A DNA stretch of 64,000 nucleotides from Salinicoccus carnicancri Crm (GTDB lineage: Bacteria > Bacillota > Bacilli > Staphylococcales > Salinicoccaceae). The notes beneath the pieces were generated by a model. That model was not told where the DNA came from. It saw only the letters and a program-made list of their open reading frames with translations, and did not search any database. The stretch lies in contig NZ_ANAM01000008.1 in NCBI RefSeq assembly GCF_000330705.1, positions 124,001-188,000 on the forward strand, written 5' to 3'. Below are positions 8,746 to 16,282 of the stretch, one piece after another. The position numbers and the translations under genes are program-made. Numbering within the stretch: position 1 is the first letter of the stretch; every line of letters begins with the position of its first letter.

Positions 8746-10005
8746 CTACCTTCCTGTGAAAGTGCGCAGTTTTACAAGGCCTTTATATGCAGTATATACC
8801 GGTCTGTTGACCGGTTTGATGAAATCCCCGATATATTCAAACACTTTGGCATTGAAGCCTTTTTTAAACTGGATTACGCCGTAATCTTCCGCTTCCGGGG
8901 TGAATTCACCGCTGATTCCGTAGAAATTGTATACATCAATATCATTTTCAAGCGCATAGTTAATCATATGCCACTGGATCAGATAGCTCCCTGCAAAATG
9001 TCTGAACTCGTTTGCGCTGCCGCCGGCGAGATAGACCACTTCGTGCGGTGTTATGAAATAATAGGAGCTCGCCACTGGCAGTTCCCTGCCGTGTTTTTGG
9101 AGAAGTGCTTCGCCTTCGGCAAGCTTCTCCTCGATATTTTCCAGTTGTTCAGCAAGGTTTGTGATCTTTTTCTCCGCCTTTTTGTTGGCCGGATCCTTTT
9201 CCAGGGTCTTTTTTGCCTTATCGATATTTTTGACCAGCTGATCACGGTCTTTCTGTGTCGATTCATTATATTCCTCAAGATCCACATAGACGAGCGGAAT
9301 CAGTACGTTATCCCCAAAATGCTTTTTGCGGCTGATGTAGTATTCATCATCCCGGTCTATGAATGCCTTCATCTCGGAAGTGTCTTTCATGAATTTCCTG
9401 AATACATCGATTTCGTCAAGTTCCAGATAGCGCAGATGAAGACCGTTCTTCTGCGCTTTTTTGATGTTCCGCTTCCGCAGGCTGTCCATATCTTCAAGCA
9501 GTGTTTTCGGGTCCTTGCCAGCGAGGTCCAGTACGGAATGCCATCTGATCTGGACCACCGGATCGAAACCTTTGGTAAAACCTGTATGGCTCCACCCAAG
9601 GGCCTTGAAATAATCGAATATATATCGGTTTCCCATATCTTTGGTGATTTCTCCGTCATGAGTGCGTTCTTTGATGACTTCATAAGGATCCACTCTTGCA
9701 TACATCACTTTTTTAGGTTTTAGAAACTCTGTCAAACCTTCGAAAAATGCATCAAAAACACGTTTGTCACTGTAATCCATCACAGGTCCACGGTTCGTGT
9801 AGGCGTATTTAAACACTTTCATCACAGGAGTCAGTGTCACAAGGCTCGCTGCCTTTATTTCTCCGCCATCCCTGACTCCGACCAGGTATGTTTCCACTCC
9901 TGCATCCTTTTTCAGATTATAGTTATCCACTGTCTGGGTGAAGTGGCTGAAATGAGCCTGTGTAAACCGCTCGAATTCCTGTATCGTTAACTCTGTAAAT
10001 TGCAT
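8746..10005 (-). CDS. femA: FemA-like aminoacyltransferase
   Basis: 419 residues, colinear with S. aureus FemA: SHFTQTV near the start, MKVFKYAYTNRGPVMDY, HTGFTKGFDPVVQIRWHSVLDL, DSLRKRNIKKAQKNG, the helical arm (about 245-310), and VYNFYGISGEFTPEAEDYGV. FemA adds residues 2 and 3 of the interpeptide bridge to lipid II in the cytoplasm. First gene of the fem operon. A duplicated palindrome lies between it and the divergent satD-like gene, so the two could share regulation. Confidence 0.94.
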   Translation of the reverse strand: MQFTELTIQEFERFTQAHFSHFTQTVDNYNLKKDAGVETYLVGVRDGGEIKAASLVTLTPVMKVFKYAYTNRGPVMDYSDKRVFDAFFEGLTEFLKPKKVMYARVDPYEVIKERTHDGEITKDMGNRYIFDYFKALGWSHTGFTKGFDPVVQIRWHSVLDLAGKDPKTLLEDMDSLRKRNIKKAQKNGLHLRYLELDEIDVFRKFMKDTSEMKAFIDRDDEYYISRKKHFGDNVLIPLVYVDLEEYNESTQKDRDQLVKNIDKAKKTLEKDPANKKAEKKITNLAEQLENIEEKLAEGEALLQKHGRELPVASSYYFITPHEVVYLAGGSANEFRHFAGSYLIQWHMINYALENDIDVYNFYGISGEFTPEAEDYGVIQFKKGFNAKVFEYIGDFIKPVNRPVYTAYKGLVKLRTFTGR

Positions 10006-10096
10006 AATGGCACTCCTGTCACCTATTTTTGATACCTAGATTATATTATCAGATTTATACTGCCTTCTCCATCATTTCCCTGAGGGCCTCATTTTA

Positions 10097-10147
10097 AATT
10101 CGCTTATTAAGACGAATTTTAATTAATTCGCTTATTAAGACGAATTT
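10097..10147. promoter_or_regulatory. Two direct copies of a 23-bp palindromic element (candidate operator)
   Basis: The 23-base word AATTCGCTTATTAAGACGAATTT occurs at 10097-10119 and again, identical, at 10125-10147, a 28-base period. Each copy is itself an imperfect palindrome (AATTCG ... CGAATT). A TATAAT at 10151-10156, with TGTG before it, follows directly, so the second copy overlaps the -35 region of the satD-like gene. A palindrome in duplicate on a promoter is the usual form of an operator for a dimeric regulator. The obvious candidate ligand is the HTH protein encoded next to it. Confidence 0.7.
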
Positions 10148-10202
10148 GTGTATAATCTGACTTACAGTCGTCTGTATTATAACATTGAGGAGGTTTTCAC
10201 AC

Positions 10203-10859
10203 ATGATATCATCCCTGATCATGGACATTTCCGGCAGTTCCGGAGCGGACAAAGAAGTTTTCGATGACCTGAAGACATTGGAATCCGACATAAGGACGTG
10301 GATTCTGGATGATGACTTTTCCCATGTCGACTATCGCATGGGAGACGAACTTTTTGTATTATCCTCCACTCCCCACAATACCCTTTTCATAGCAATTTAT
10401 GCCAAACTGCTGTGGCCCCACAATGATTTCCCGCTCAAATGCAGTTTCCATACAGCAGATGTGGAACCGCCGGCGGGAGACCCCGAACAGTGGAGCCACC
10501 AGTCGATCAAAGATACGAGGGAGGCGCTCGGGGAGATCAAAAAATCGGCAATCCAGGATTTTACATCCCCGGGTCTGCCGGACAGGATAGCCATTCCTCT
10601 CATGTACTTGACAGATATCATCAATAATATGACGCCGCTCCAGCGCGAAGTCGCTTTGCTGAAACTCTCTGGCAGGCGCCAGACAGACATTGCGCGTATC
10701 CTTGACAAGAACGAATCTACAGTCTCCGCCCACTACAGCAAATCCCGCGGCCGGCAGTTCAGCATAATCATGACGTACCTTTCCGATCATTACGGCATCT
10801 CCCGCGAAGGGGTGCATGGCCGTTTCCGGGAGTCGGTTGAAAGGAGATTCAAACCATGA
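10203..10859 (+). CDS. SatD family-like protein with C-terminal helix-turn-helix
   Basis: 218 residues from the ATG at 10203, preceded by GAGGAGG. The N-terminal half resembles SatD proteins (a start region with MDIS, then a YRMGDELFVL segment in place of the family's GDEFQ-like motif). Residues 144-182 form a sigma-region-4 type helix-turn-helix: TPLQREVALLKLSGRRQ, then TDIARILDKNESTVSAH. SatD proteins are commonly found next to a DUF3307 membrane protein, as here. Molecular function is not established. ATGA overlap with the next gene implies translational coupling. Confidence 0.7.
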   Translation: MISSLIMDISGSSGADKEVFDDLKTLESDIRTWILDDDFSHVDYRMGDELFVLSSTPHNTLFIAIYAKLLWPHNDFPLKCSFHTADVEPPAGDPEQWSHQSIKDTREALGEIKKSAIQDFTSPGLPDRIAIPLMYLTDIINNMTPLQREVALLKLSGRRQTDIARILDKNESTVSAHYSKSRGRQFSIIMTYLSDHYGISREGVHGRFRESVERRFKP

Positions 10860-11200
10860 AAACACTGCTCATTTCACTTTCAGTCCTGATGTATATTGCG
10901 AGCGGATGGCTTATCAAACAGCTGCTCAGCCTGCTCTCAGGCATAAAATATAAGAAAACCGATAATATCGGCATGACAATCGGGTACAGTGAGAGACTGC
11001 TTGCAGTAATATTCGTCGTCTTCAATCAATATACTGCCCTTGCGCTCATCATAGCAGCCAAGTCAATATTGAGATTCCCTTCCGGAAAAGAAGATAACAG
11101 GGTGCACAAGGAAAGTGAATACGTACTGGTCGGCACAATGCTGTCACTGGTCTTCGGCATTTTAAACGGGCTCCTTGTGCTTTATGCCCTCAATCATTAG
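10856..11200 (+). CDS. Half-size DUF3307-like membrane protein
   Basis: 114 residues with about three hydrophobic segments. The part from TIGYSERLLAVIF through ALIIAAKSILRF to ESEYVLVGTMLSLV matches what I recall of the C-terminal half of DUF3307 proteins (GxxERxLxxxF, AAKSxxRF, EYxLxGTxLS). Full DUF3307 proteins are roughly twice as long; the N-terminal half is replaced here by a single short membrane segment. Its ATG overlaps the satD-like stop codon. An operon terminator follows. Function unknown. Confidence 0.65.
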   Translation: MKTLLISLSVLMYIASGWLIKQLLSLLSGIKYKKTDNIGMTIGYSERLLAVIFVVFNQYTALALIIAAKSILRFPSGKEDNRVHKESEYVLVGTMLSLVFGILNGLLVLYALNH

Positions 11201-11226
11201 AAGCGGTCCCGCACCGCTTCTTTTTT
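11199..11226 (+). terminator. Terminator of the satD-like operon
   Basis: AGAAGCGGT and ACCGCTTCT flank a five-base loop, followed by six T. It begins at the stop codon of the DUF3307-like gene. The convergent uvrX-like gene begins its stop region immediately after. Confidence 0.85.
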
Positions 11227-12487
11227 ACCGTTTGTGGCCGGCGATAAGTCCATCGCGGTGTTTAAGAGTGGAAGGTTCAGTACAGCTGAGCGCCCGCATC
11301 ACACTCAGCTGCCCGTATCTCACTTTCAGGTCATCGACAGTCTTCATGAGCGATTCCTGGCGTCTCAGTGCGCCGGTATCTTCAAACAGGGACATTTGGC
11401 TTGCGCTGTCCGGAATGAAATTCGTAAGGGTCACACTGATGGTCCGGTACAGTGCACGGGGGTCTGCAATGCTTTTCAATATATTCCATATCTCTTTCAT
11501 CATGCGATTGCTGCTGTTCGTCCCTCCGGGAATCGTGAACTGTTTCCTATATATACGTCCATCTTTCGTACCGACGGCAATCTGCACGGTTTTTGCAAAC
11601 CTTCCGGACAGCCTGAGCCGGTGCGTCACTTCATCCACATGTTCCAGCACGACGACATATATCTCCCTGAATCCGTAATCCTGCATCAGAATCTGGCTTT
11701 TGCAGATGGACGGCGAGTGCACAGTGTGCTTCTCCCGTATTCTGCTGGAATCGATGCCGTTTGCATGCAGATGCCAGTCGACACCTATGATGCCGAAGTC
11801 CTGTTTCAAATACACGGGGGAGTACCGTGCCAGATCACCGATTTTGAATATGCCCCGTTCATTGAGTTTCACTTCACTACGCCGGCTGATTCCCCAGAAG
11901 TCCCGGAGGGGTTTGATCGGCCAGAGTTTGTCGGGCACATCGTGATAGCGCCATTCCGCAATGCCGTCCTCCATCTTTTTGGCTTCGATATCGAGGGACA
12001 GCTTGCTGAGCAGGAGATTGTCTCCTATGCCGACAGCGCATTCTATCACAGTCTCATCGTATATTTCATTTTTGAGTTTTATGGCCAGCGCCTCCGGCGT
12101 GCTGGCAAAAAGGTGCCAGCTTTCTGTGACATCCATGAAAAATTCATCCACGGAGTACTGGTGGAAATCTTCAGGTTCCACATACTTCAGGGCGATCTCT
12201 GTAATCTTTGCCGAATAGTCCAGGTAGGTCTTCATCGAAGGGTTGATGATGTAGATGTCTCTCCTCTGTGGTATTTCAAACAGCCTGGATCCTGTTTTGA
12301 TGCCTATTTTTTTGAGTTCTGCAGTTGCAGCAAGCACCACCGCACCAAGACTCTTCGTATCCGCGACCACAGCAAGTTTTGTGGTCTTTGGGTCCAGACC
12401 CTTTAAAATGCACGATACACTCGCAAAGAAACTTTTCTGATCGACACAGAATATATGCCTTTTGGGGCAGATATTATAGTTATACAT
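11225..12487 (-). CDS. uvrX: Y-family DNA polymerase (UvrX/UmuC type)
   Basis: 420 residues. Translesion polymerase with the catalytic carboxylates in VDQKSFFASV (Asp16) and YSVDEFFMDV (Asp114, Glu115), a helix-hairpin-helix region near residue 215 and a C-terminal little-finger domain. It carries SLFEDTG near residue 370, close to the beta-clamp binding type QxSLF. Length and the MYNYN start match the UvrX/YqjW group rather than DinB. A LexA-type palindrome overlaps its promoter, so SOS induction is expected. Ribosome site AGGAGGG six bases before the ATG. Confidence 0.9.
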   Translation of the reverse strand: MYNYNICPKRHIFCVDQKSFFASVSCILKGLDPKTTKLAVVADTKSLGAVVLAATAELKKIGIKTGSRLFEIPQRRDIYIINPSMKTYLDYSAKITEIALKYVEPEDFHQYSVDEFFMDVTESWHLFASTPEALAIKLKNEIYDETVIECAVGIGDNLLLSKLSLDIEAKKMEDGIAEWRYHDVPDKLWPIKPLRDFWGISRRSEVKLNERGIFKIGDLARYSPVYLKQDFGIIGVDWHLHANGIDSSRIREKHTVHSPSICKSQILMQDYGFREIYVVVLEHVDEVTHRLRLSGRFAKTVQIAVGTKDGRIYRKQFTIPGGTNSSNRMMKEIWNILKSIADPRALYRTISVTLTNFIPDSASQMSLFEDTGALRRQESLMKTVDDLKVRYGQLSVMRALSCTEPSTLKHRDGLIAGHKR

Positions 12488-12506
12488 GACGGACCCTCCT
12501 TTATGG

Positions 12507-12518
12507 GAACATATGTTC
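12507..12518 (-). promoter_or_regulatory. LexA (SOS) box of the uvrX-like gene
   Basis: GAACATATGTTC is a perfect 12-base palindrome matching the core of the Gram-positive LexA box (CGAAC-N4-GTTCG), with the outermost bases differing. It lies 20 bases before the start codon. On the minus strand a TTGTGA 17 bases upstream of CATATG suggests that the box covers the -10 region. Confidence 0.8.
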
Positions 12519-12556
12519 TCATAAACATGATATCACAATTGAGCGCCTCCCAAACA

Positions 12557-12582
12557 AAAACAATCCCTCAAGGGATTGTTTT
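12557..12582 (-). terminator. Terminator after the Spo0M-like gene
   Basis: AAAACAATCCCT and AGGGATTGTTTT flank a two-base centre. On the minus strand a T-run follows. The hairpin overlaps the stop codon of the Spo0M-like gene and isolates it from uvrX. Confidence 0.85.
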
Positions 12583-12985
12583 ATCCTGTGATATGGATAT
12601 CGTCCTCGTCATTCGCATCAATCGAGCCCGGAAGCAGCACTTTCGTATGGAGTTTGACAGAGTGCCCATCGTCACTCACCACCAGACCGGATACGGAAAA
12701 TTCAAAAGGGATGTCGATGGTCTCCCCCTTTCCGACAGTCAGCGTATGATCAAGCCTGGTAGCCTGTATCACTTCCTGATACTCATCAAAATCGGAATCT
12801 TTGCGGTAGCCGCGGGTCACTTCATATAATGTGAGCTCAATGCCGTTGAACGTCTGTGTACTGTCCCCGCCCGTAACTTCTATGACACCACTTATCCTGT
12901 CTTCCGTCCGGTAGGAGGCTTGCGACAGCCGGGTGTCCACTGTCACGCCTCCGATGCCGATTCTTGTCAGCAGATTTTCAAACAT
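12581..12985 (-). CDS. Spo0M-like arrestin-fold protein, single domain
   Basis: 134 residues that match the N-terminal half of Bacillus Spo0M: an opening like SVGIGGVTVDTRL, DRISGVIEVTGG, IELTLYEVTRG, the IPFEFSV strand and the DDIHITG end. Spo0M of Bacillus is about 258 residues; the second half is absent and the gene ends cleanly at a terminator, so this is a one-domain form rather than a visible frameshift. Spo0M affects sporulation control and cell shape in Bacillus; cocci of this family do not sporulate, so the role must be different. Ribosome site GGAGGG. Confidence 0.8.
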   Translation of the reverse strand: MFENLLTRIGIGGVTVDTRLSQASYRTEDRISGVIEVTGGDSTQTFNGIELTLYEVTRGYRKDSDFDEYQEVIQATRLDHTLTVGKGETIDIPFEFSVSGLVVSDDGHSVKLHTKVLLPGSIDANDEDDIHITG

Positions 12986-13113
12986 AAGTCGACCCTCCAG
13001 ATAATAATGTTATACGCTTACTACACATTTAGCCTGATATCAATAAACTTAATCCAGAATGGGTATAAGAATTCATACGGCATATTAAAAAATTCATAAA
13101 GGGGATGAACAGA

Positions 13114-14127
13114 ATGAATGATATATTAGAACTGCTCAAAAAGGGGAGCACGGCATCGCTCACTGCTGCCGTCATCAACCTCCTGATCGCCGGGTTGAAA
13201 GGGGCTGCATTCCTGTTCACAGCCAATGTTGCCATGTTTGCCGAGATGATGCACTCCCTGGGTGATGCCATCAACCAGTTTTTTGTCTTCATCGGTTCGA
13301 GCCTCTCCAAAAAAGCACCGACGAAGCGGTTCCCCTTCGGGTTTGGCCGGCTCGTCAACCTGGTCTGCCTGTTCGCCATAATTGTAGTAGCCATACTTTC
13401 ATATGAAACGGTGAAGGAAGGTATCCACCATGTTGTCGAACCGCTGCCGACCGGAACGGATACAACAATGCTGCTGATCAACATCGGTGTGCTTGCAATT
13501 GCTGCATCACTTGAAGGCTTCGTGCTGTATAAAGCAGGCAAAGAACTGCTGCAGCAGGCCGGACAACCCTATGACGGCCTCAAGCCGCTGACACTGAGCT
13601 ATCGACATATGAACCGGGCAAAGCCGGCAACAAAACTCGTCTTCCTGGAGGACACGGTGGCGACTATCGGGGCATTGCTCGCCATCATCGCAATCCTGAT
13701 CGGCCGTTTTACGGGCTTTGCACCGTCCGAAGGAATTGCCTCCATCATTATTGGTCTCATGATGTTCTATATCGTTTATAAAGTATTCATGGAAAACGCA
13801 GCAGGCGTCCTCGGAGAAAGCGACCCCCATATGGAACAGAGAGTTTCACAGATTGTTCTGAGACATGATGAGATCACAGATATACGGAAACTCTTCGTCA
13901 TAAAGGAAGGTGATGACCTCCACGTTGAAATCGTGGCGGAGACCGACCCCGACATAACAGTGGAACATGCAAATGAGATCCGCGATGAAATCGAATCACT
14001 GATACTTCAGCAAAATCACGTGGCAGACGTCAACACCGAGTTCGAAGTGGATGACGGGCGACGGACATGGCCAAAGACTGCAGAAGAGATGAACCGGAAG
14101 TCCAAAAATAAAAATTCCGGATATTAA
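13114..14127 (+). CDS. Cation diffusion facilitator family transporter
   Basis: 337 residues with about five or six membrane helices and a cytoplasmic C-terminal domain (from about residue 225, HDEITDIRKLFVIKEGDDLHVEIVAETD). The metal-site motif HSLGDAINQ near residue 47 is the HD-x-x-D type of CDF helix II, and a second site is likely in FLEDTVATIGA. These transporters export Zn, Mn, Fe or similar divalent ions against protons. AAAGGGG at about 13098 fits the ATG at 13114; the ATG at 13105 is too close to it. Ion specificity cannot be read from the sequence. Confidence 0.88.
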   Translation: MNDILELLKKGSTASLTAAVINLLIAGLKGAAFLFTANVAMFAEMMHSLGDAINQFFVFIGSSLSKKAPTKRFPFGFGRLVNLVCLFAIIVVAILSYETVKEGIHHVVEPLPTGTDTTMLLINIGVLAIAASLEGFVLYKAGKELLQQAGQPYDGLKPLTLSYRHMNRAKPATKLVFLEDTVATIGALLAIIAILIGRFTGFAPSEGIASIIIGLMMFYIVYKVFMENAAGVLGESDPHMEQRVSQIVLRHDEITDIRKLFVIKEGDDLHVEIVAETDPDITVEHANEIRDEIESLILQQNHVADVNTEFEVDDGRRTWPKTAEEMNRKSKNKNSGY

Positions 14128-14154
14128 AAAAGGATGGCGGCCGCCATCCTTTTT
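14126..14154. terminator. Bidirectional terminator
   Basis: AAAAAGGATGGCGG and CCGCCATCCTTTTT form a perfect hairpin between the CDF gene and the convergent LCP gene. Confidence 0.9.
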
Positions 14155-14160
14155 CATATG

Positions 14161-15129
14161 CTATTGTTCATCCGGTTTCCCTTCAAGAAACTCATGCAGC
14201 TCCTGATTGTTTGCTTCAAAGTCCAGATCTATGACATTGCCCGCATGCGGTGTATCCATGAACTGATAAGTGTCCTCCACAGGCAATGTAAGAGTATCCA
14301 TATTCTTATCGCCCCGGACGAGGAACGAGGACATCATGCGATACATTTCACCATCCGACATGCTGGTGTTGACATGTCCCATGCCTGTGCCCGCAATCTT
14401 CGGCAGCTTGAAGATGTTACCGATGGATACCGCCTCACTCTTCACCGCATCAATCACCTGTTGCTGACGCCTGACGCGTCCGAAATCCCCTTCTGCATCA
14501 TGACGGAACCTGGCGTAGGCAAGAAGATCACTGCCCCCCAGACGCTGTGGCCCTTTCTCCAGCTCAGTATCGATTTTTGCGGACATATCCTTTTCGACAT
14601 CTATCGGGATGCCATCTTTGTTTATGACATCCACTAAAGATTCAAAAGCGGCATAATCAACGACTGCATATTCTTCGACCTCGATGCCGAAATTCTGGCT
14701 GATTGTCTGCCTGAGCAGTTCCACACCGCCAAGGGAATAGACGGAATTGATCTTATAGCTCTGATAGCCGGGGATATCCACGTAGATGTCACGCATCAGT
14801 GAAATCAGCTTCATATCCTTCTGCATATAGTCATACTGTGCAATCATGATTACGTCCGTGCGTTGTGAACCATCCACTTCCCTGTCTGCCCCGAGAAGCA
14901 GTATATTCTTCTTGCCGTCTCTGTCATCCACTCCGTTGAACTCATGTGCCCTTTGTTCCACGCCGTTCTCTATTGCGATATCAACTCCTGATTGATAGGA
15001 GAAATATATATATAATGCGCCTCCTGTTAGCAGCAGAAGTATTATGAGGGGAACCATACCCCGCTTGCGCAGCCTTTTCTTCTTCACTGTGTGCGCCGCC
15101 TTCTCAGAGCGGCTGTATTCGTTATCCAT
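14161..15129 (-). CDS. LytR-CpsA-Psr (LCP) family wall polymer transferase, MsrR-like
   Basis: 322 residues. A short basic cytoplasmic N-terminus (KKKRLRKRG), one membrane helix (about 26-44), then the extracellular LCP catalytic domain with the marks NILLLGADRE, RTDVIMIA, SLMRDIYVDIPG, KINSVYSLGG and LLAYARFRHDAEGDFGRVRRQQQVI. LCP enzymes attach undecaprenyl-linked teichoic acid or other glycopolymers to peptidoglycan. Length and arrangement resemble S. aureus MsrR. The ATG at 15129 has the better spaced AGGAG. Divergent from a secreted DUF1002 protein. Confidence 0.9.
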   Translation of the reverse strand: MDNEYSRSEKAAHTVKKKRLRKRGMVPLIILLLLTGGALYIYFSYQSGVDIAIENGVEQRAHEFNGVDDRDGKKNILLLGADREVDGSQRTDVIMIAQYDYMQKDMKLISLMRDIYVDIPGYQSYKINSVYSLGGVELLRQTISQNFGIEVEEYAVVDYAAFESLVDVINKDGIPIDVEKDMSAKIDTELEKGPQRLGGSDLLAYARFRHDAEGDFGRVRRQQQVIDAVKSEAVSIGNIFKLPKIAGTGMGHVNTSMSDGEMYRMMSSFLVRGDKNMDTLTLPVEDTYQFMDTPHAGNVIDLDFEANNQELHEFLEGKPDEQ

Positions 15130-15191
15130 TATCATGCTCCTGAAAATAATCTACTGAATCAGTTTACCTGTTTTGAAGCAATTAATAAAGA

Positions 15192-15254
15192 AATATCATG
15201 GACAGGGCATGCACAGACCATGATATTGATTGAGCCGGCATCCGACATTATAGT
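15192..15254 (+). promoter_or_regulatory. Promoter of the DUF1002 gene with an overlapping inverted repeat
   Basis: TTGATT at 15226-15231 and TATAGT at 15249-15254 are 17 bases apart. A perfect 10-bp inverted repeat, AATATCATGG at 15192-15201 and CCATGATATT at 15218-15227, ends on the -35 hexamer. Its position between two divergent genes makes it a good candidate operator; the protein that would bind it is unknown. Confidence 0.6.
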
Positions 15255-15289
15255 AATATGAATTGAAGACAAAAGGAGTGAGGGATACC

Positions 15290-16243
15290 ATGATACGAAG
15301 AATGCTGCCGTTGATCATAATTTTATTGCTGGTGCTGCCCGCGGGCGCAAAAGCTGCTTCGGAATGGAGTCAGGCAGTTACCATCTACGGTGCAGGGCTT
15401 GAAGACGACAGGGAGCTGCTCGATGCGACGGGTGGAATACTTGGCACCACTGAGGAAGACAAGGTGGAATATGTCAGAAGCGGGGATGTTGAAAAGTATC
15501 TTGGCGTGATATACGACAATTCCGTCCTCAAATCCAGCATACGCATCCTTCAGAAGGATGCCGGAGCAGGACTTGACATTACTGTCGATGAAAGCATGGG
15601 ACAGATTACGGAAATAACAGAAGAGACATACAAAAATGCACTGCTGACCTCAGGCATCACCGATGCGGAAGTGGTCATCGGCGCAGCTGAGGATGTCACC
15701 GGCGAAAGTGCACTGGCCGGCATATACAAAGCCTATGAAGCACAGGGGGAGGAAATAGATCCTGAACGTGCACAGAATGCACAGGATGAACTGGAGACAA
15801 TCTCGGAAATCACCTCAGAGAACAGCGGTGTGGAGGGATTCTCCCAGGAACAGCTGAACAAGATGATTACCGAGATCAAAATCCAGGTCATCGAAGCCGG
15901 TGGAGATCTCTCTGAAGGTGAAATCAGGAATATCGTCGGTGAGGAGCTCGAGGCAAACGGCCTGAACGGCATACTGAGCCAGGATCAGATTGAACGGATT
16001 GTTGTCATCATCATGAACATACAGGATTCCGGCCTGTTCCAGAGTGAAGAGGCACAGCGTCTCCTTGACAGTTCCAAAAACCTGATTGATGAAATCACTT
16101 CAAGTGAAGGGTTCCAGGATGCCAAAGATACTGCGCAGGAACTGGGCAAAGACATACAGGATTCCGGCGCATGGGAAGCATTCAAAGATGCGGTCTCCGA
16201 CTTCTTTGGGAAAGTGGCGGATTTCTTCAGATCACTGTTCTGA
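15290..16243 (+). CDS. Secreted DUF1002 family protein
   Basis: 317 residues. A signal peptide (basic MIRR, hydrophobic core, cleavage near AKAAS at residue 24) followed by the DUF1002 region: WSQAVTIYGAGL, a VTVDE-like strand, YKNALLTSGITDAEVVIGAA and ESALAGIYKAYE. The C-terminal half (from about 170) is helical and acidic and ends in an amphipathic AFKDAVSDFFGKVADFFRSLF. No function is known for the family. The ATG at 15290 is preceded by AAAGGAG. Monocistronic with its own promoter and terminator, divergent from the LCP gene, which suggests a cell-envelope link by position only. Confidence 0.85.
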   Translation: MIRRMLPLIIILLLVLPAGAKAASEWSQAVTIYGAGLEDDRELLDATGGILGTTEEDKVEYVRSGDVEKYLGVIYDNSVLKSSIRILQKDAGAGLDITVDESMGQITEITEETYKNALLTSGITDAEVVIGAAEDVTGESALAGIYKAYEAQGEEIDPERAQNAQDELETISEITSENSGVEGFSQEQLNKMITEIKIQVIEAGGDLSEGEIRNIVGEELEANGLNGILSQDQIERIVVIIMNIQDSGLFQSEEAQRLLDSSKNLIDEITSSEGFQDAKDTAQELGKDIQDSGAWEAFKDAVSDFFGKVADFFRSLF

Positions 16244-16251
16244 TCCAATCA

Positions 16252-16281
16252 AAAAAGCGGACATGATGTCCGCTTTTTTTG
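16252..16281. terminator. Bidirectional terminator
   Basis: AAAAAAGCGGAC and GTCCGCTTTTTT flank a five-base loop, between the DUF1002 gene and the convergent alsT gene. Confidence 0.92.
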
Positions 16282-16282
16282 G

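Noticed and set aside
8716-9723. Plus-strand open frame of 335 codons
   Set aside because: Antisense to femA, whose homology is unambiguous.
11234-12406. Plus-strand open frame of 390 codons
   Set aside because: Antisense to the Y-family polymerase gene; no protein family pattern.
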